This document shows positions 11,600 through 31,198 of a DNA stretch of 64,000 bases, in pieces. Numbering within the stretch: position 1 is the first letter of the stretch; every line of letters begins with the position of its first letter. The notes beneath the pieces are model-generated. The model had not been told where the DNA came from, searched no databases, and saw nothing but the letters and a program-made list of their open reading frames with translations. A program made the position numbers and the translations under genes. Where the stretch lies: assembly GCA_030620095.1 (NCBI GenBank), contig JAUTXW010003402.1, forward strand, positions 372,001 to 436,000. Direction: 5' to 3'. The DNA comes from Kuschelorhynchus macadamiae (lineage: Eukaryota; Arthropoda; Insecta; Coleoptera; Curculionidae).

Positions 11600-13650
11600 T
11601 TTAGCATACTTTTTTGGTACAAAAATAGCTTTCAGTCTATTGAGGTTTGTTAACTGTCATTTTTTATTCCCACTTTAATCTGGGTTGCTTTTTGCTTTCT
11701 AATAAATAATACACTGAAGTATATTAAAGAGTGCACTGCTTGAAATGTGAGTGCCACACTTTTTTTGGGTGAATTTTTTCTCTCTGTTTTTTTACTTACA
11801 TTGTGATTGAAAATAATTTTTATTTACATATTTGTGTCCCAAATAAATAAATAGTAGCTCGGTCACAGATAATTCAAAATAAAACGTCATAATTTAAAAA
11901 CAAACATGATTTTAATAGAAATATTGTTATGTTACACAATTATTTTGGTACACTATGTACAAGGGATAAAATACAACAAACATGGCGGCTATATCAGCAT
12001 ATAATATAACAATGAAAATATAAAAAATCTAACTAATAACACAATTCAATATAATCCGATATAATTATGATAATACATACTAACATTTAGTGTTTGTCAT
12101 CAGGGGTTTACCAGGAATAGTTCCGCAGAATCATTTGTTAACTTTTTTAACCAATGTAAATTTGTATATACCTATAATATTTCTGATATGCATTGTCTAC
12201 AAAAGAAAATATACCCACAAATTTTAATTACCATGGTGTAAAGCACTATAGCTAAGTTATATTTTCAATTAACAATATGGTATAAATTAAAAATTGCAGA
12301 ATATTTTACTTTAAAAAAGGAAGTAGTGTCACTGATTCTGGGTTACTAACTTGATATTATTCAGCTAAAATGATGAGATATGATGCAATCTAAATAAATT
12401 TACTATACATGATACTTATAAGAACTTACATATGACTTAGAAAGAAAACAGTCATATTCACAGACACTTTCATACATTTTATATTTCCTTTCATACTCAA
12501 CAATAATTGAAAATAATATAAATTTATGTAACGAAAATGCAATGAGATACATCACAAACTTTTAATTTTTGGTAAGTCTATTCTAAAATTACATTTTTCT
12601 AAAAACAGCTGCAAGAACTCACAAACAAACGTACTCTTCGATAATATAATATTAAAATTAAACACTTAATAAAGAACTTATAAAGCACCTTTGGTATGTT
12701 CATGTCTCATATATTTTTATAATGAAAAACAGCTAATACCGTTTGAGCTTTTTGTTTTTCATTATAGCAACAAATGCAGAGTGTTTGAGAAGCAATATTT
12801 CTAAAGCAGATATATTTATTTTAGTTTTATTTCATTTTATGTGCTCCTTTTTTCTTAAACACCCTGTCTACAGGACACCTATTTGAAAACTTCTCACAGT
12901 ATCATTCAAGTAAATCTGGAACCTTGCAGGAAGAAAGTTTTGTTTTCAATATTTGTATCTAAAAGGCAGTAGTTATGCGAATAATATTTAATTATTTAAA
13001 AAGCGCCTGACTGGTACTTAAGGAGTGGTAAATGAACTAGGTTAATTAAAAGCTGTTTGATTCGGTTGATCGGATCGACTTATCACGACATAAACTCAGT
13101 CAGTTTTAATGCAAATTTTATGAGTTGGAGACAGTAGCTGGATATTGTATTTATTATCACGTGAAAAAATTCAATATCATGTGAAAAGTAGAAAAATAAT
13201 TCATGAGAACGCCAAAATTGTAATTGAGATTGTCCAAGCAGTTTAGTAGAGAAGTTTTCAAACCGGGGCTATGTATAAATTAAAATCATTCGATATACAA
13301 TCGCTTCCTATAACTACTTTTTAAAGAAATTGCACATTTTTACTATATTTATTACAAGTGAAGCCTCTGACAATGATCTTTGATATTGATCTTTTGACCA
13401 AAAACTACTCGCTGAGTGGCCTTTTAGAAAATCTCGGCCTATAAAATTTAATTATTTTTCTACAAATATTTTTTAGCATACGTTCAACTTTAAATATTCA
13501 ACTGAAAAACTTTTTAAAATTGAAAATTTCAAACTGAAAGGCAGTAAAATGTAAATAATTCAACTTACTGCAAAACGGATTGGTACATTCATTCTTATCA
13601 TAGTTTTTGTATTTCTGCAAGCTTTGATAGGCGAGGAAAATATAATATAT
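11600..13650. other. Intergenic DNA, nothing recognised apart from one element end
   Basis: AT-rich, short ORFs only. AACACCCTGTC at 12859-12869 resembles a Tc1/mariner-type right end and could belong to the DUF4817 element starting near 11.3 kb, but the intervening sequence has no recognisable core. Confidence 0.5.
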
Positions 13651-14358
13651 ATAATAGGCATTTTTTTCTCATAGGTGTATATAAAAACTAACATCGCGAA
13701 TTGTTTAAATGCGTCTTAGTAACAATTGGCTATTACCGAAAAACTATTTTTCTTTTTATATTAAAATGAGTTAGTACTATAAGAAAATTACTTCTCTAAA
13801 AGGGGTAGATATTTCAAAACCCTTTTAAGATGCATCCGGGGCAAATAAGTTAATTAGTTTTCGAAGAAATCAGAAAAACGCTTAAAAATTGTCTTTTTTG
13901 CAAATGTCAATAACATATGCAGTTTGCCATACATAAATTTAAAACTTAATATAGATATAGCCTACGTGATGCTAAATATATGTGTCACGGGAGATATTGT
14001 TTAAAAAATAATTCCTCTGTAATCGAGAGCAGAATGAGAGCTACTCGAGAATTCATTTAGGTCGCCGTGACTGACACGACAATTTGCAGTTGTCTGGAGT
14101 TTAGGAAATTGCAAAATAAAACATCAAAAATCGCCTAAAAAAATACACTAATTTGTTTATAATTTTAACAGTTAATAACTCAAATAAAACGATCTATAAC
14201 CTTTTTATATATATATAGTATAACGTAAAAAAAAATAAATTGAAACTAGGACTTTTTTACCGGTCTGAATTACTCTCATGTCCATGTTTTAATATAGTAC
14301 AAGAAACTGTTTTGTGTACTAAAATTATCGATGCTATTTTGTATACTCTCGTATTATA

Positions 14359-14927
14359 ATGCAAAACATACACATCAAGTTTGACACGACTCGTTTATAT
14401 TCAATATTCGTTCATTTGGTATATAAAATTCGGCATAAAATACCTCCTAGAACTTTACAAAATTTGAACAGGATCCATGAAATTTCTTCTACTTTTCGAT
14501 ACATACCAATTTTTACCTCCCCTTATAGCATTCTAGGAGACATTTGCAACTTTCTGGACCCACGTCGGGTTAAAATGTCTGTCCTGTTTATCCCGACGTT
14601 AGCGAAAGCACCATCTGGCATGGTCCACCTCGAAAAAGTACAATTTATATATAAATAATTCGATTTACGCAATTTTTGGACCTCGAACAAATCAAATGTA
14701 AATCTTTGTCTAGGAGCTGCCAGATTCAGCTTTCACGCGGTCTAAAGTTTATACCGACTTCTGAGGAAACGTGGGCGTTTTATCGGCCTGTTCATTTTCG
14801 CTCATCAACAAAGTTACCAGGACGACCGAAGAATTTTGTTAGATGTCGGGTTATTGACCGGCGTTACGTTTTTAAAGGGGTTTTCCGAAATTTTCAGAGG
14901 CGTGATTTCAATTCCCAGTTTTATTGA
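14359..14927 (+). other. Two short unrecognised ORFs inside element A
   Basis: ORFs 14359-14658 (99 codons) and 14676-14927 (83 codons) lie in a less AT-rich stretch (about 14450-14930). The first contains DPRRVKMSVLF, the second LPGRPKNFVRCRVIDRRYV. I recognise neither. They may be chance ORFs in a former coding region. Confidence 0.25.
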
Positions 14928-15020
14928 CAAACTTGGTGCTAATCTATCGGAACGGATGCACCTAACAAATAGGTTTTGTTAAAAAATCCTCGTTTTAATA
15001 TAGATTCCTCAAAAAAGTTA
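14925..15020 (+). repeat. Short repeat shared with 49725-49810
   Basis: TTGACAAACTTG(G)T, CTAATCTA(T/A)CGG and TTGTTTTAATATAGA-type blocks occur in the same order in both places. It lies inside element A here and inside the long-TIR element at 49.4-50.6 kb there, hinting at a shared interior component. Confidence 0.6.
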
Positions 15021-15092
15021 ACCAAAACGCAATCTGATTCTTAAAACTATAACTACATTCAAAATTATAAGTTTTCTTTAAAAAAAGTCATT

Positions 15093-15170
15093 GTCTGAAC
15101 CGGGATTCGAACACACATCCTTTGCAATGAAATTGGACCACCCTACCACTGAGCCACCAGGCTTCACACC
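15093..15170 (-). repeat. tRNA-derived SINE head or tRNA pseudogene
   Basis: The minus strand reads a Pol III A box TGGCTCAGTGG (within 15165-15140) and a B box GTTCGAATCCC (about 15114-15100), spaced as in a tRNA. The sequence after the B box does not pair well with the 5' acceptor side, and the T-stem is imperfect, so it is not a functional tRNA. A T-run follows. A CAT triplet sits where a Met anticodon could be. Confidence 0.55.
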
Positions 15171-15899
15171 GAGAATTTAACGAACCTTGATTAGAATTCA
15201 CTACAGAAGGCGGAAAGCCAAACAAAGCTAATAAGTACACATTTCTCCAGGGTAAAGAAATTTAGCTTTTCAGAAACCTTTGCCCGACTTCTGTTAATTG
15301 GACCGGTTAACAAGGTTTGGAAACGGACTAAGTTTTCCGCTGCGCAAGCCATCTACTGCTTCTCCCACCACACAGCCGACTCCTCGGATCCTCGGGCTCG
15401 CAAACATACCTTCTCTTTAACTTTATTTCACTATAATTTTATTTTTTAAATTCGCGGAAAAATATCAACTACTCAAATATAAAGTCGAAAACCTTAAGAA
15501 GTTTTTATTTAAAAGTTATTAACCAATAAAATCATATACAAATTAATATGTTTTTTGAAGTTTTATTTTGCAAATTTAATTGCAAATTGTAGTATTAGTC
15601 ACAGCGAACAAAACGAAATTTCGTAGAGCTCGCGTTGGTAGCAGAATTATTGTTTAAACAATTCCTTTCTGGATAAACAAATATACAAAATTCGTTATCA
15701 AATGAAGTCGCAGGATCGATATTTAATTTTGCACACATATTTAATATCACGTAGCCTATATTTGTACGAAATTTGAAATCTACATCTTGCAAATGGCAAA
15801 CTTATTGGCATATCAACGCTTCCAACGGACTATTTTTATAGGACCAACCCATTTTAATATAGAAAGAAAAAATTAGTTTCGACACTTTATGCAATTGTT

Positions 15900-17810
15900 T
15901 ATATATTTTGTATTATTTTCATCGTGTGTTATTTAATTTCATTTGTCTGTCTGTCTGAGTCAATTGTTGTAAGCTGAATTTGACCTATTTATACCTACCC
16001 AATCGGCTTAAAATTTGGAACATAATATATGTATTCAAAAAATTCAAACATAAAAATCCAATAAAAAAATTGCCGTGCTAATGCTTAAATTAAAACTGAT
16101 TTTGTCATATACTAGCTAGCAGCTTTAAATGTAAATGGGGAAGCCATCTATTGTGTTGCTAGTAGCCAGTGTAGATAATTAACTCTCCATAATTTTAATA
16201 AATCGTCACTGATTTTCCGGTATTCATAAATGCTGTAAGTTATATATGTATGTAGTACACTTGTGGCTCTACTTCTAGGATCATCGTGTGCAATGCGCTG
16301 ATCACATTGCACATTATTTTCTTTAACGGTGTTAATTCTTTAATGTTTTTGTCAGAGTTGCTACCAGTCGAATTGAATGAAATAAGTTGGTTCTTGGACG
16401 GACGCATGATTTTGGTGGCTTTTTACTGTTTTTATTACGTACAAAGTTCAAATTAAATGATTCACCCAAATAATACTATAAATAACAGTGTGGGGCATAT
16501 TGCGATATACGTCAATTTGTCAACTGTTAAGGCTTGCATCGTATCAAATGAGGAGCAGAGGCAAGATTATTTTTTCTTATTTTAGTGCATTTAAAAAAAT
16601 CTTGCAATTTAACAATGCTTTAAAATCTTTTTCATTGTAATGCAACTTCCTAATTCAACATGATGTTAAAAGATTGATGCCATAATAAAGATTATAAACA
16701 TTATGGTGTGAATAAGCAATCCGTATTGCCCTAGGTTGAAACTTTTAGATTTTATAATATCCCAAAATCTGAAATTGTCCATTTTCAAACGTCACTATCG
16801 CAAGTACTGTTGAACTTATGAATGAATATACGAACTATGTTCAGAATTTTGAGGGCAATCCAAAATTCCAAAAAATTGGGTGTTTTATTTCAAAAATAAA
16901 TTTTACACGTTCAGGTTCTTTCATACACCTTGTACATGGAAAAGTATTTCTAGTAATTAAAAAAAATTCGACTAGTTCATCCGCTTTCTGTTAAGTTGAT
17001 TAATTGATGAGATTAATTAATAGGCCACATACTGTAAATAACCGTACATTTTTAGTCAGTTTACCTTTAACTAGTAAACGATTACATAAAAACACACCAT
17101 TGTCAGAAGGCCACTGACTATTAACAATAAGTATATAAGTATGCCAACAATAATAAAAACCTAATAAGTGACGAATCCGTGAAAACGTCTAAACAATGAA
17201 GGAATAAATTATTGTGAGATTTGCAGGCAAAACAACAAATATATTCCCATAACTTTCGATTTTTAAGGTCAAAACATCTCGAGAACAAAATTGCAAATAG
17301 AAATAAACGTCCATTCATAAGTTTCGCTTCTTGTATATACAGTGGTTCGAATAAATGTATTTGAATAATCAGGTTGTGATTTTGTATTAAAATTTATTGG
17401 CAAATTAAGAATATTCGTTGGATTGCTTTCTTTGAACGGAATTTTAATGTACTTTTGGAGTAATTATGTGCAGGCAATCAGCAAAACTTGTTTGACTCAC
17501 TAGGACCATCATTATACAGTGTGTCCCTTAATATGTAGGAGACAGTCTCCCTGAAATGAAAAGTTCATATAAAAATAATATTATAGGTCCCTTTCCCTAT
17601 TGATGCTTTGATAAAACATGTACTATTCCAGTACTAGCCTTTAGAAGCCGATAAAAAAATAATATTCATAAATTCCTGTTTGATAAAAGTTGTTAAAATT
17701 TGGTTGTTTTTAAATTATGTAAAGAGTGTTATTATTCGAGCATTTGTTTTGACAAGAAAATTTTCCAAATATATACTGTTTGTATGCAATGCAAATTTTT
17801 GTCTAAACCT
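15900..17810. other. Intergenic DNA; mariner-like ends only
   Basis: Nothing coding recognised. CATACACCTTGTAC at about 16922-16935 and TATACAGTGTGTCCC at 17513-17527 resemble opposite ends of Tc1/mariner-type elements but face the wrong way to delimit one element between them. Confidence 0.45.
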
Positions 17811-17890
17811 TACAACTAGGACTGCCACCTTTTAAAAGTAGTTAACCCGGAGATTTACCAATAAAAAATCCCTACTTTGTACATATTTGC

Positions 17891-20123
17891 TAGTGATCCG
17901 CGAACAGTACTTTTCACTATTCGGTCAAAACCAAATATTAGGCAAATTAATATCCGGGATTAAAAAAAAGCAACAAAACTATGATTTCAACCGGGAAGTC
18001 ACTCTGATTAGAATCAGGTGCCCTTGGCCGGCACAGTTGTTTTTATATTACGCATTTCAAGGCTAAATGATTATCGTTTTTTGCTGGTGTCATGCCGCGC
18101 TGTACGTCGGGGAAATACGTATGAAGGCAGAAGTGCGTTTTTAATTTTAGTATTGAGAGATATGGGCTGTACAGCGATTGGTAGAAAATTTTGAATTTAA
18201 AAAGTATCGAGCAAAATCTGGGAATATTTTGTTAGCGATGGAAACGACGAAAGCAAAGCAATATGCAAACAGTGTAGTAAAAAAATAGTTCGCGATTTGG
18301 GATAGAATGCAACTACCACAAGTTTATAGAACTATATTAAATATAAACATTCACATTTAATTCAAACAGATGAAGAAAGTAGTAAGCAGGGTGGTCATAA
18401 AGTATTGAAGCAGGTGTCGATATCAAGCCAATTTGCCAAAAAATGGGATATGAACAATCGAAAATCCTTGTTGAATTGATTGCCTTAGATAATCAGATAT
18501 TTACAGTGGTTGAAGATAAAGGTAGAATACACTAGATATTATACGTAGTTTAGTTTACTATATTTAGTATGTGTTATTTCTAGGGTTTAGACGTCTTATA
18601 AACAAATTAAAACCTCTCTATATGAAATGCCTGGATGTACATATTTTACTGAAACAATAATCCCACAACTTTTTGGAAAATACAAGCTGGCAATAAAAGG
18701 ATTCCTGTCAGATGCCAAATGGGTGTCACTTACGACAGACCTATGGACATCTAATGTAAGTTGTTATAATTATATTAGTTTAACTTAGAAAAACCATTTA
18801 GTGATAGGCATTAGGCTGTTTGAGAGAAGTTATACAGGGGAAAATATAAGCAATATGTTAATTGAGCTACTTCAAGAAACTGAAATACCTCTTAGTAATA
18901 TACATTTGTTGCTTCGAGATTCGGGAGGTAACGTTAAAAAAGGTGCGTCAAATACAAACTTGAATCGTGAATCTTGTTTCATTCATTCGCTACAACTGGT
19001 TGTATTAGATTCTATAAAACCTCGTAAGACTGTGATTGAGACAATTACTGCTGGCAGAAATATTGCAGCACAGTTACGTCATTCATCACCTTCGAGAGAA
19101 AAACTAGAAACGCAACGCCTGTTAAAAAATTGATGTTCCAACCTGATGGAACACTTTCTATTATATGCTAGACTGACTGAACGAGCCTCTTACCTTATTA
19201 GCAGCTGAAAATACTAATATACCGTCATTTTCAACAAATCAGTGGTTTTTAGTTGAGCATTTGCTGAGCTTGCTTAAGCTATTCGAAGAAATTACTAATT
19301 AAACGATTCAGTTCATCAATATATGGCTATTCGAACAATATTTTCATTAAATACCTTAATTTTAGAACTAAAAGCAACAAGCTTGTATATAATGCGAGAA
19401 ATATTAAAACATATTTTCAGATATGGAACTAAATGATATAAATATCACATAAAATCTGAATTTATTAGAATATAAAAATCAGAAACACGGCCATACATTG
19501 CAGCAGCGTCCACTATTTCTATTGAGTCTACTGTGAGCTTAGATTCCGATGATGAACCAGTTAGTCGTCTTACGGGAGAAAAACTTCATCGTCTATGTCT
19601 GTCTGAAATATAGTAGCAAGAGGTGCTTCTACTTCTTATTCTTCAGAAGAGACTACCTTTAATGGAAAGGAAAGATTGTCCCTATTCGTGGTGGAAACAT
19701 AACCAGACAGACTTTCCTATATTACCAAAATATGTGTATAAGTAGTCTTTGAGGAAAAACGGTACCTATTTTCTCAAAAAAAAAAAAAAAAATTGGGAAA
19801 TGTTAATATATTTACATCATAATATTCCGTTGATTTTAAATGTTAAGCAACAGTAGTTTCATTTATGGTATTATAATAGTTTGTGAGTGCCTTTTTTGAG
19901 TTTGACCTATTTAAATAAAGTATTATTAAAAGGAGAAGGACTTAATTTTATTTATACGTTGAATTAAAACCGATATTCTCCTTAATTCTTAGGTGTTTTA
20001 AAAATTCCGGATATTCGGCCTAATAGTTCAGTTTCCGGCCAAACCGAATATGCGGCTAAGTTCGAGGAAAGTAGCCGGATATTCGGCTTCGGCCAGATAG
20101 GCCGAGTATTCGTGGCATCCCTA
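17891..20123 (+). mobile_element. Inner hAT element (ZBED-type), 2.2 kb
   Basis: The left end TAGTGATCCGCGAA (17891 on) and the right end read on the minus strand from 20123 (TAGGGATGCCACGAA) are similar. Both are followed by TATTCGG-rich subterminal sequence with TATTAGGC and ATATCCGG. Flanks are ATATTTGC (17883-17890) and GTATTTGT (20124-20131), matching at 6 of 8 positions with two transitions, a plausible decayed target duplication. The body encodes a BED-finger hAT transposase. Confidence 0.75.
18205..19745 (+). pseudogene. ZBED-type hAT transposase pseudogene
   Basis: Domains in order: BED zinc finger near 18211-18360 (WEYFVSD, CKQC, tTSL, YKHSHL); IALDNQIFTVVEDKG; FLSDAKWVSLTTDLWTSN with the first catalytic Asp (about 18700-18755); LLLRDSGGNVKKG with the second Asp position (about 18905-18942); CFIHSLQLVV; and the C-terminal dimerisation block YSWWKHNQTDFPILPKY (about 19680-19730). 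Two introns seem to persist: 18532-18583 (52 nt, splicing restores EDKG-F) and 18756-18788 (33 nt, very short, splicing restores TSN-KNH). The open piece 18801-19133 is intact, but other stops and frameshifts, especially after 19133, make it a pseudogene. Confidence 0.8.
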
Positions 20124-20332
20124 GTATTTGTAACAATTTACCCTGAAACTCGAAAGACCATAAGAAACGGAAAAAGGCAATTGTTTACCTCTCACCCAAC
20201 GATACTAATCCTAGTGACGTCCTAGACGTTTTCTCCGGATATTTGGGGTTTAAACCGGAGCCCGGATAATGAGTAGCAGGATCGGCTATAACTCCGAGTG
20301 AAATCCGAAGAGGTGGCAGCCCTACTTACAGC

Positions 20333-21490
20333 CCTTCTTGGCCTGTACCTGTTGGCGAATACCTTCGGAGATATTCCAAAAACTATAGAAAAAAAAAGAG
20401 TGGCTTGAAGAGCAACGGTGAATACAAGGGTAACTGTTTACGGACGTGGCCGTCTTTTTAAAAAAATGAACTTATAGTAACGGTTTTTATAAAGTTTTCA
20501 GTTTTTGTTCTGGAATACAGTACAGTATACAAAATAGCAATTTCATAAATAACTTAGAATTATAAAGAGCCAAGTCAAATATGGTCAAACATTTTGTAGT
20601 TCATATCCTCGTGATAAAAACTTACGATGCATAGTACAAAGTTTCTTTAAGAACATATTTTTAAAATGTACTGGGTTTTCAACATATTCTCTTTATCTCC
20701 CATTTTTATTACAAATATTCGAATAACTCAGAAAACCTACATTAGGGGTTGTTTGGGAACAGTGGAGATTGGCATCAACTCTAACCTTAAAACAGTTATT
20801 TTATTACAACAAAGTAGTGTTTTGATTAGATTTATAGTGTTACTTCATTAAAAAATAGAAGGTTGTTATTTGCACACACTGTATAACAATTTGCCCAGTA
20901 TTGAAACTTGCCCCAATAAAAAAACGCCAAGAATATTCTTTCAGCAAATTTGCCGAAAGGATTTTTTTCTATCCTTGGTACTGTGTGTAACTTTATCTTA
21001 CTTAACAAATATATCACAGCATTATACTGCAAGATGGTATAAAACTACTACTGACACGTGTATAATTTCTATATAGCAAAATATTAAGAAGCTTTTTCAG
21101 TTTCGTTTAGTTCTACCTAACGGAAAATATATTTCCTACAATAATTAAACGTAGGTATCTAACCTGGGAAAAAGTTTTTTTAAAAATCCTGACGAATTTT
21201 ACATATATAAAAAAACTGCTTTTTTTTGTTAAATTCCTATAATGGCAGTTATCGTCAAAAAGCTAAATGAAACATCGGTAATATACATAGCACATTTAAA
21301 GCTTCCAAAATCGCATTATTTATCATACTTCCTATTTTATTTGCCCATTTGGCTTCCCTAATTACCAAAAAAAAAAACAATTTTACAGAAAAACCGTAAA
21401 AATTGACGTATTTACTCTTAATTTGTACCTTTCTCTTCCAAAATTCAAAAATTTACATTTTTGTATCAATTACAAGATCCTTTTCTTAGA
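20333..21490. other. Intergenic DNA beyond the nested hATs
   Basis: No coding sequence supported. Short ORFs around 20666-21076 overlap on both strands and show no domain. Confidence 0.45.
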
Positions 21491-21495
21491 AGTTC

Positions 21496-21962
21496 TTATA
21501 TACATTTTTGTCTTATATCATACAGCCACATATTGATCATTTTTACAAGATAGTTTGAAAAGATACCTTCAACATATAGATATAATATCTCGGTAACAAC
21601 AATACTTCGAGAACAGCCTTTTAAATAAAGAAAATAATAGTCTATTCCCTTAAATAAACAAAATGCAGTAACCACACGATAATGGTCATCCATTAATGTT
21701 GAAATAATTTGAAAAGAAAGTACTCTCCTCGTCGCCTTTACAATTTTAGGGTCGGTATATCGGTGAGGCAGATCTAAATCAAAAAAATCTCTTACCATCA
21801 TGATTACCAGCGATTAATATAAATACTTTTTGTCAATCTAAGTCGTCGCTGCAAAAGCAACAGCAAGCGTTCCAACTTTGTCTGCGCCAACCAAAAAAAC
21901 CTAAGCAGAAACCAATTTTAACAGAAAGTAGTTTTGGTGCAACCGGCACCATCCTGTCCCCC
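21496..21962 (-). other. Region downstream of ARL4, probable 3' UTR and flank
   Basis: Follows the ARL4 stop on the same strand. A 101-codon minus-strand open frame (21801-21496, starting MMVRDFFDLDL) has no recognised domain; it lies where the 3' UTR should be and could be chance. The part 21830-21960 is less AT-rich than its surroundings, as expected for transcribed UTR. Confidence 0.35.
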
Positions 21963-30368
<8,406 letters not shown>

Positions 30369-30829
30369 CGCATGGGGTTGGTCCACAGAAGGAGGGAAAG
30401 AATTTTAAACGGAATCTACATCTTGGCGCAGTCGACCTTTGTGGTAGGCCCTTAGTCCATCGTAATATTTTCTGGTTTGGATGAAGTGCAAAGCATTGTT
30501 TCTTAGGCAAGTCGCTTCAGTAACTTATCTCGTACTGTTCCTAGAACAAATAAAGTAATATAAATTGGATTGATAAGAATGTCCAAACAAATTTTTTAAT
30601 ATTATAAGGTTCGCAGTTGCTAATTTATTTTCTCCATCTGTAGTATTTGTAGTTTTGCTGCTGATTTGAGAGGGAAGTATCATGCAACACACTAAAAGTA
30701 TTAAAATTAAAAAATGCTAACACTTTTAATATTTAATAGGTTGTTGGATGGTCAAACTGAAATCTTATTTCCGTAATTTTAATTTAGGGTAACCCCCTGA
30801 ATAGATTATCTTCTATGGTTATATGGTTA

Positions 30830-31080
30830 TAGCGTGGCGTGTCTTTGTTAACAATAAAAATTTAATGCCCTTGCTATCTAATGCGTAAGCCGTTGCGCCT
30901 CGATCAGTAATACACTAAAAATCACCTTTAATGTAGCGCCTGTAGGATTCGGCGATAAACTGTAGGTCCCATATAACTATATAAAAAACAACTAAGGCCC
31001 ACACCATAAGTATGTGCGAGGGGCAGGCAGATATCCAGCAGTGGATGAAAAGGCTGGTAATGGTGATGATAATGGCTTTG
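30830..31080 (+). repeat. Probable 3' tail of an RTE-like LINE or related SINE
   Basis: GCGAGGGGCAGGCAGATATC then CAGCAGTGGATGAAAAGGCT followed by GGTGATGATAATGG. An RTE-type element 3' end typically reads QQW at this point and finishes in a GAT-rich tail. No more of the element is visible upstream, so this is a tail fragment. Confidence 0.4.
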
Positions 31081-31198
31081 TAAACGATTTTGTTTTTAAT
31101 TTGTTAATAAAGCTATTTTGGCCTTTGACTTTCACTACGTATTTTGACGTCAGGTTACCTTAAAATAAATAAATGAAGTTAAAAAAAAAACAAAAAAA

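Larger units (their letters stand above)
13727..15899. mobile_element. Long-inverted-repeat element A, about 2.2 kb
   Basis: The left arm (about 13727-14190) and the reverse complement of the right arm (about 15440-15899) share many blocks in order: AACAATTG, TATATTAAAATG, TTTGCAAATG or TTGCAAGATG, GCCTACGTGAT, TAAATATATGTGT, TTTAAA(C/A)AATAATTC, GCAAAATAAAAC, TTAATAACT. The same family forms element B in ARL4 intron 3. Arms are about 460 bp and diverged. The interior has only short unrecognised ORFs and a tRNA-like sequence. No transposase was identified, and ends and target duplications are not resolved. Confidence 0.7.
17817..20324. mobile_element. Outer hAT-like non-autonomous element, interrupted by a nested hAT
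   Basis: The left end TAGGACTGCCACCT (17817 on) matches the right end read on the minus strand from 20324 (TAGGGCTGCCACCT). It is flanked by CTTACAAC (17809-17816) and CTTACAGC (20325-20332), an 8-bp target duplication with one mismatch, as hAT transposases make. Without the inner element and its extra duplication, the outer one is about 270 bp, so it looks like a MITE. Confidence 0.75.

Noticed and set aside
14359..14927. Novel two-gene unit inside element A
   Set aside because: No domain, no conserved partner and the two ORFs are in different frames; could be chance in less AT-rich DNA.
15093..15170. Functional tRNA-Met gene
   Set aside because: The acceptor and T stems do not pair properly; only the promoter boxes are convincing.
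20124..20324. 20123 as the only right end of the hAT at 17.8 kb
   Set aside because: The outer left end TAGGACTGCCACC matches 20324 much better, with an 8-bp duplication; 20123 instead pairs with 17891, giving nested elements.
21496..21801. Independent 101-residue gene downstream of ARL4
   Set aside because: Same strand and directly after the ARL4 stop, so more likely 3' UTR or chance; no recognisable motif.
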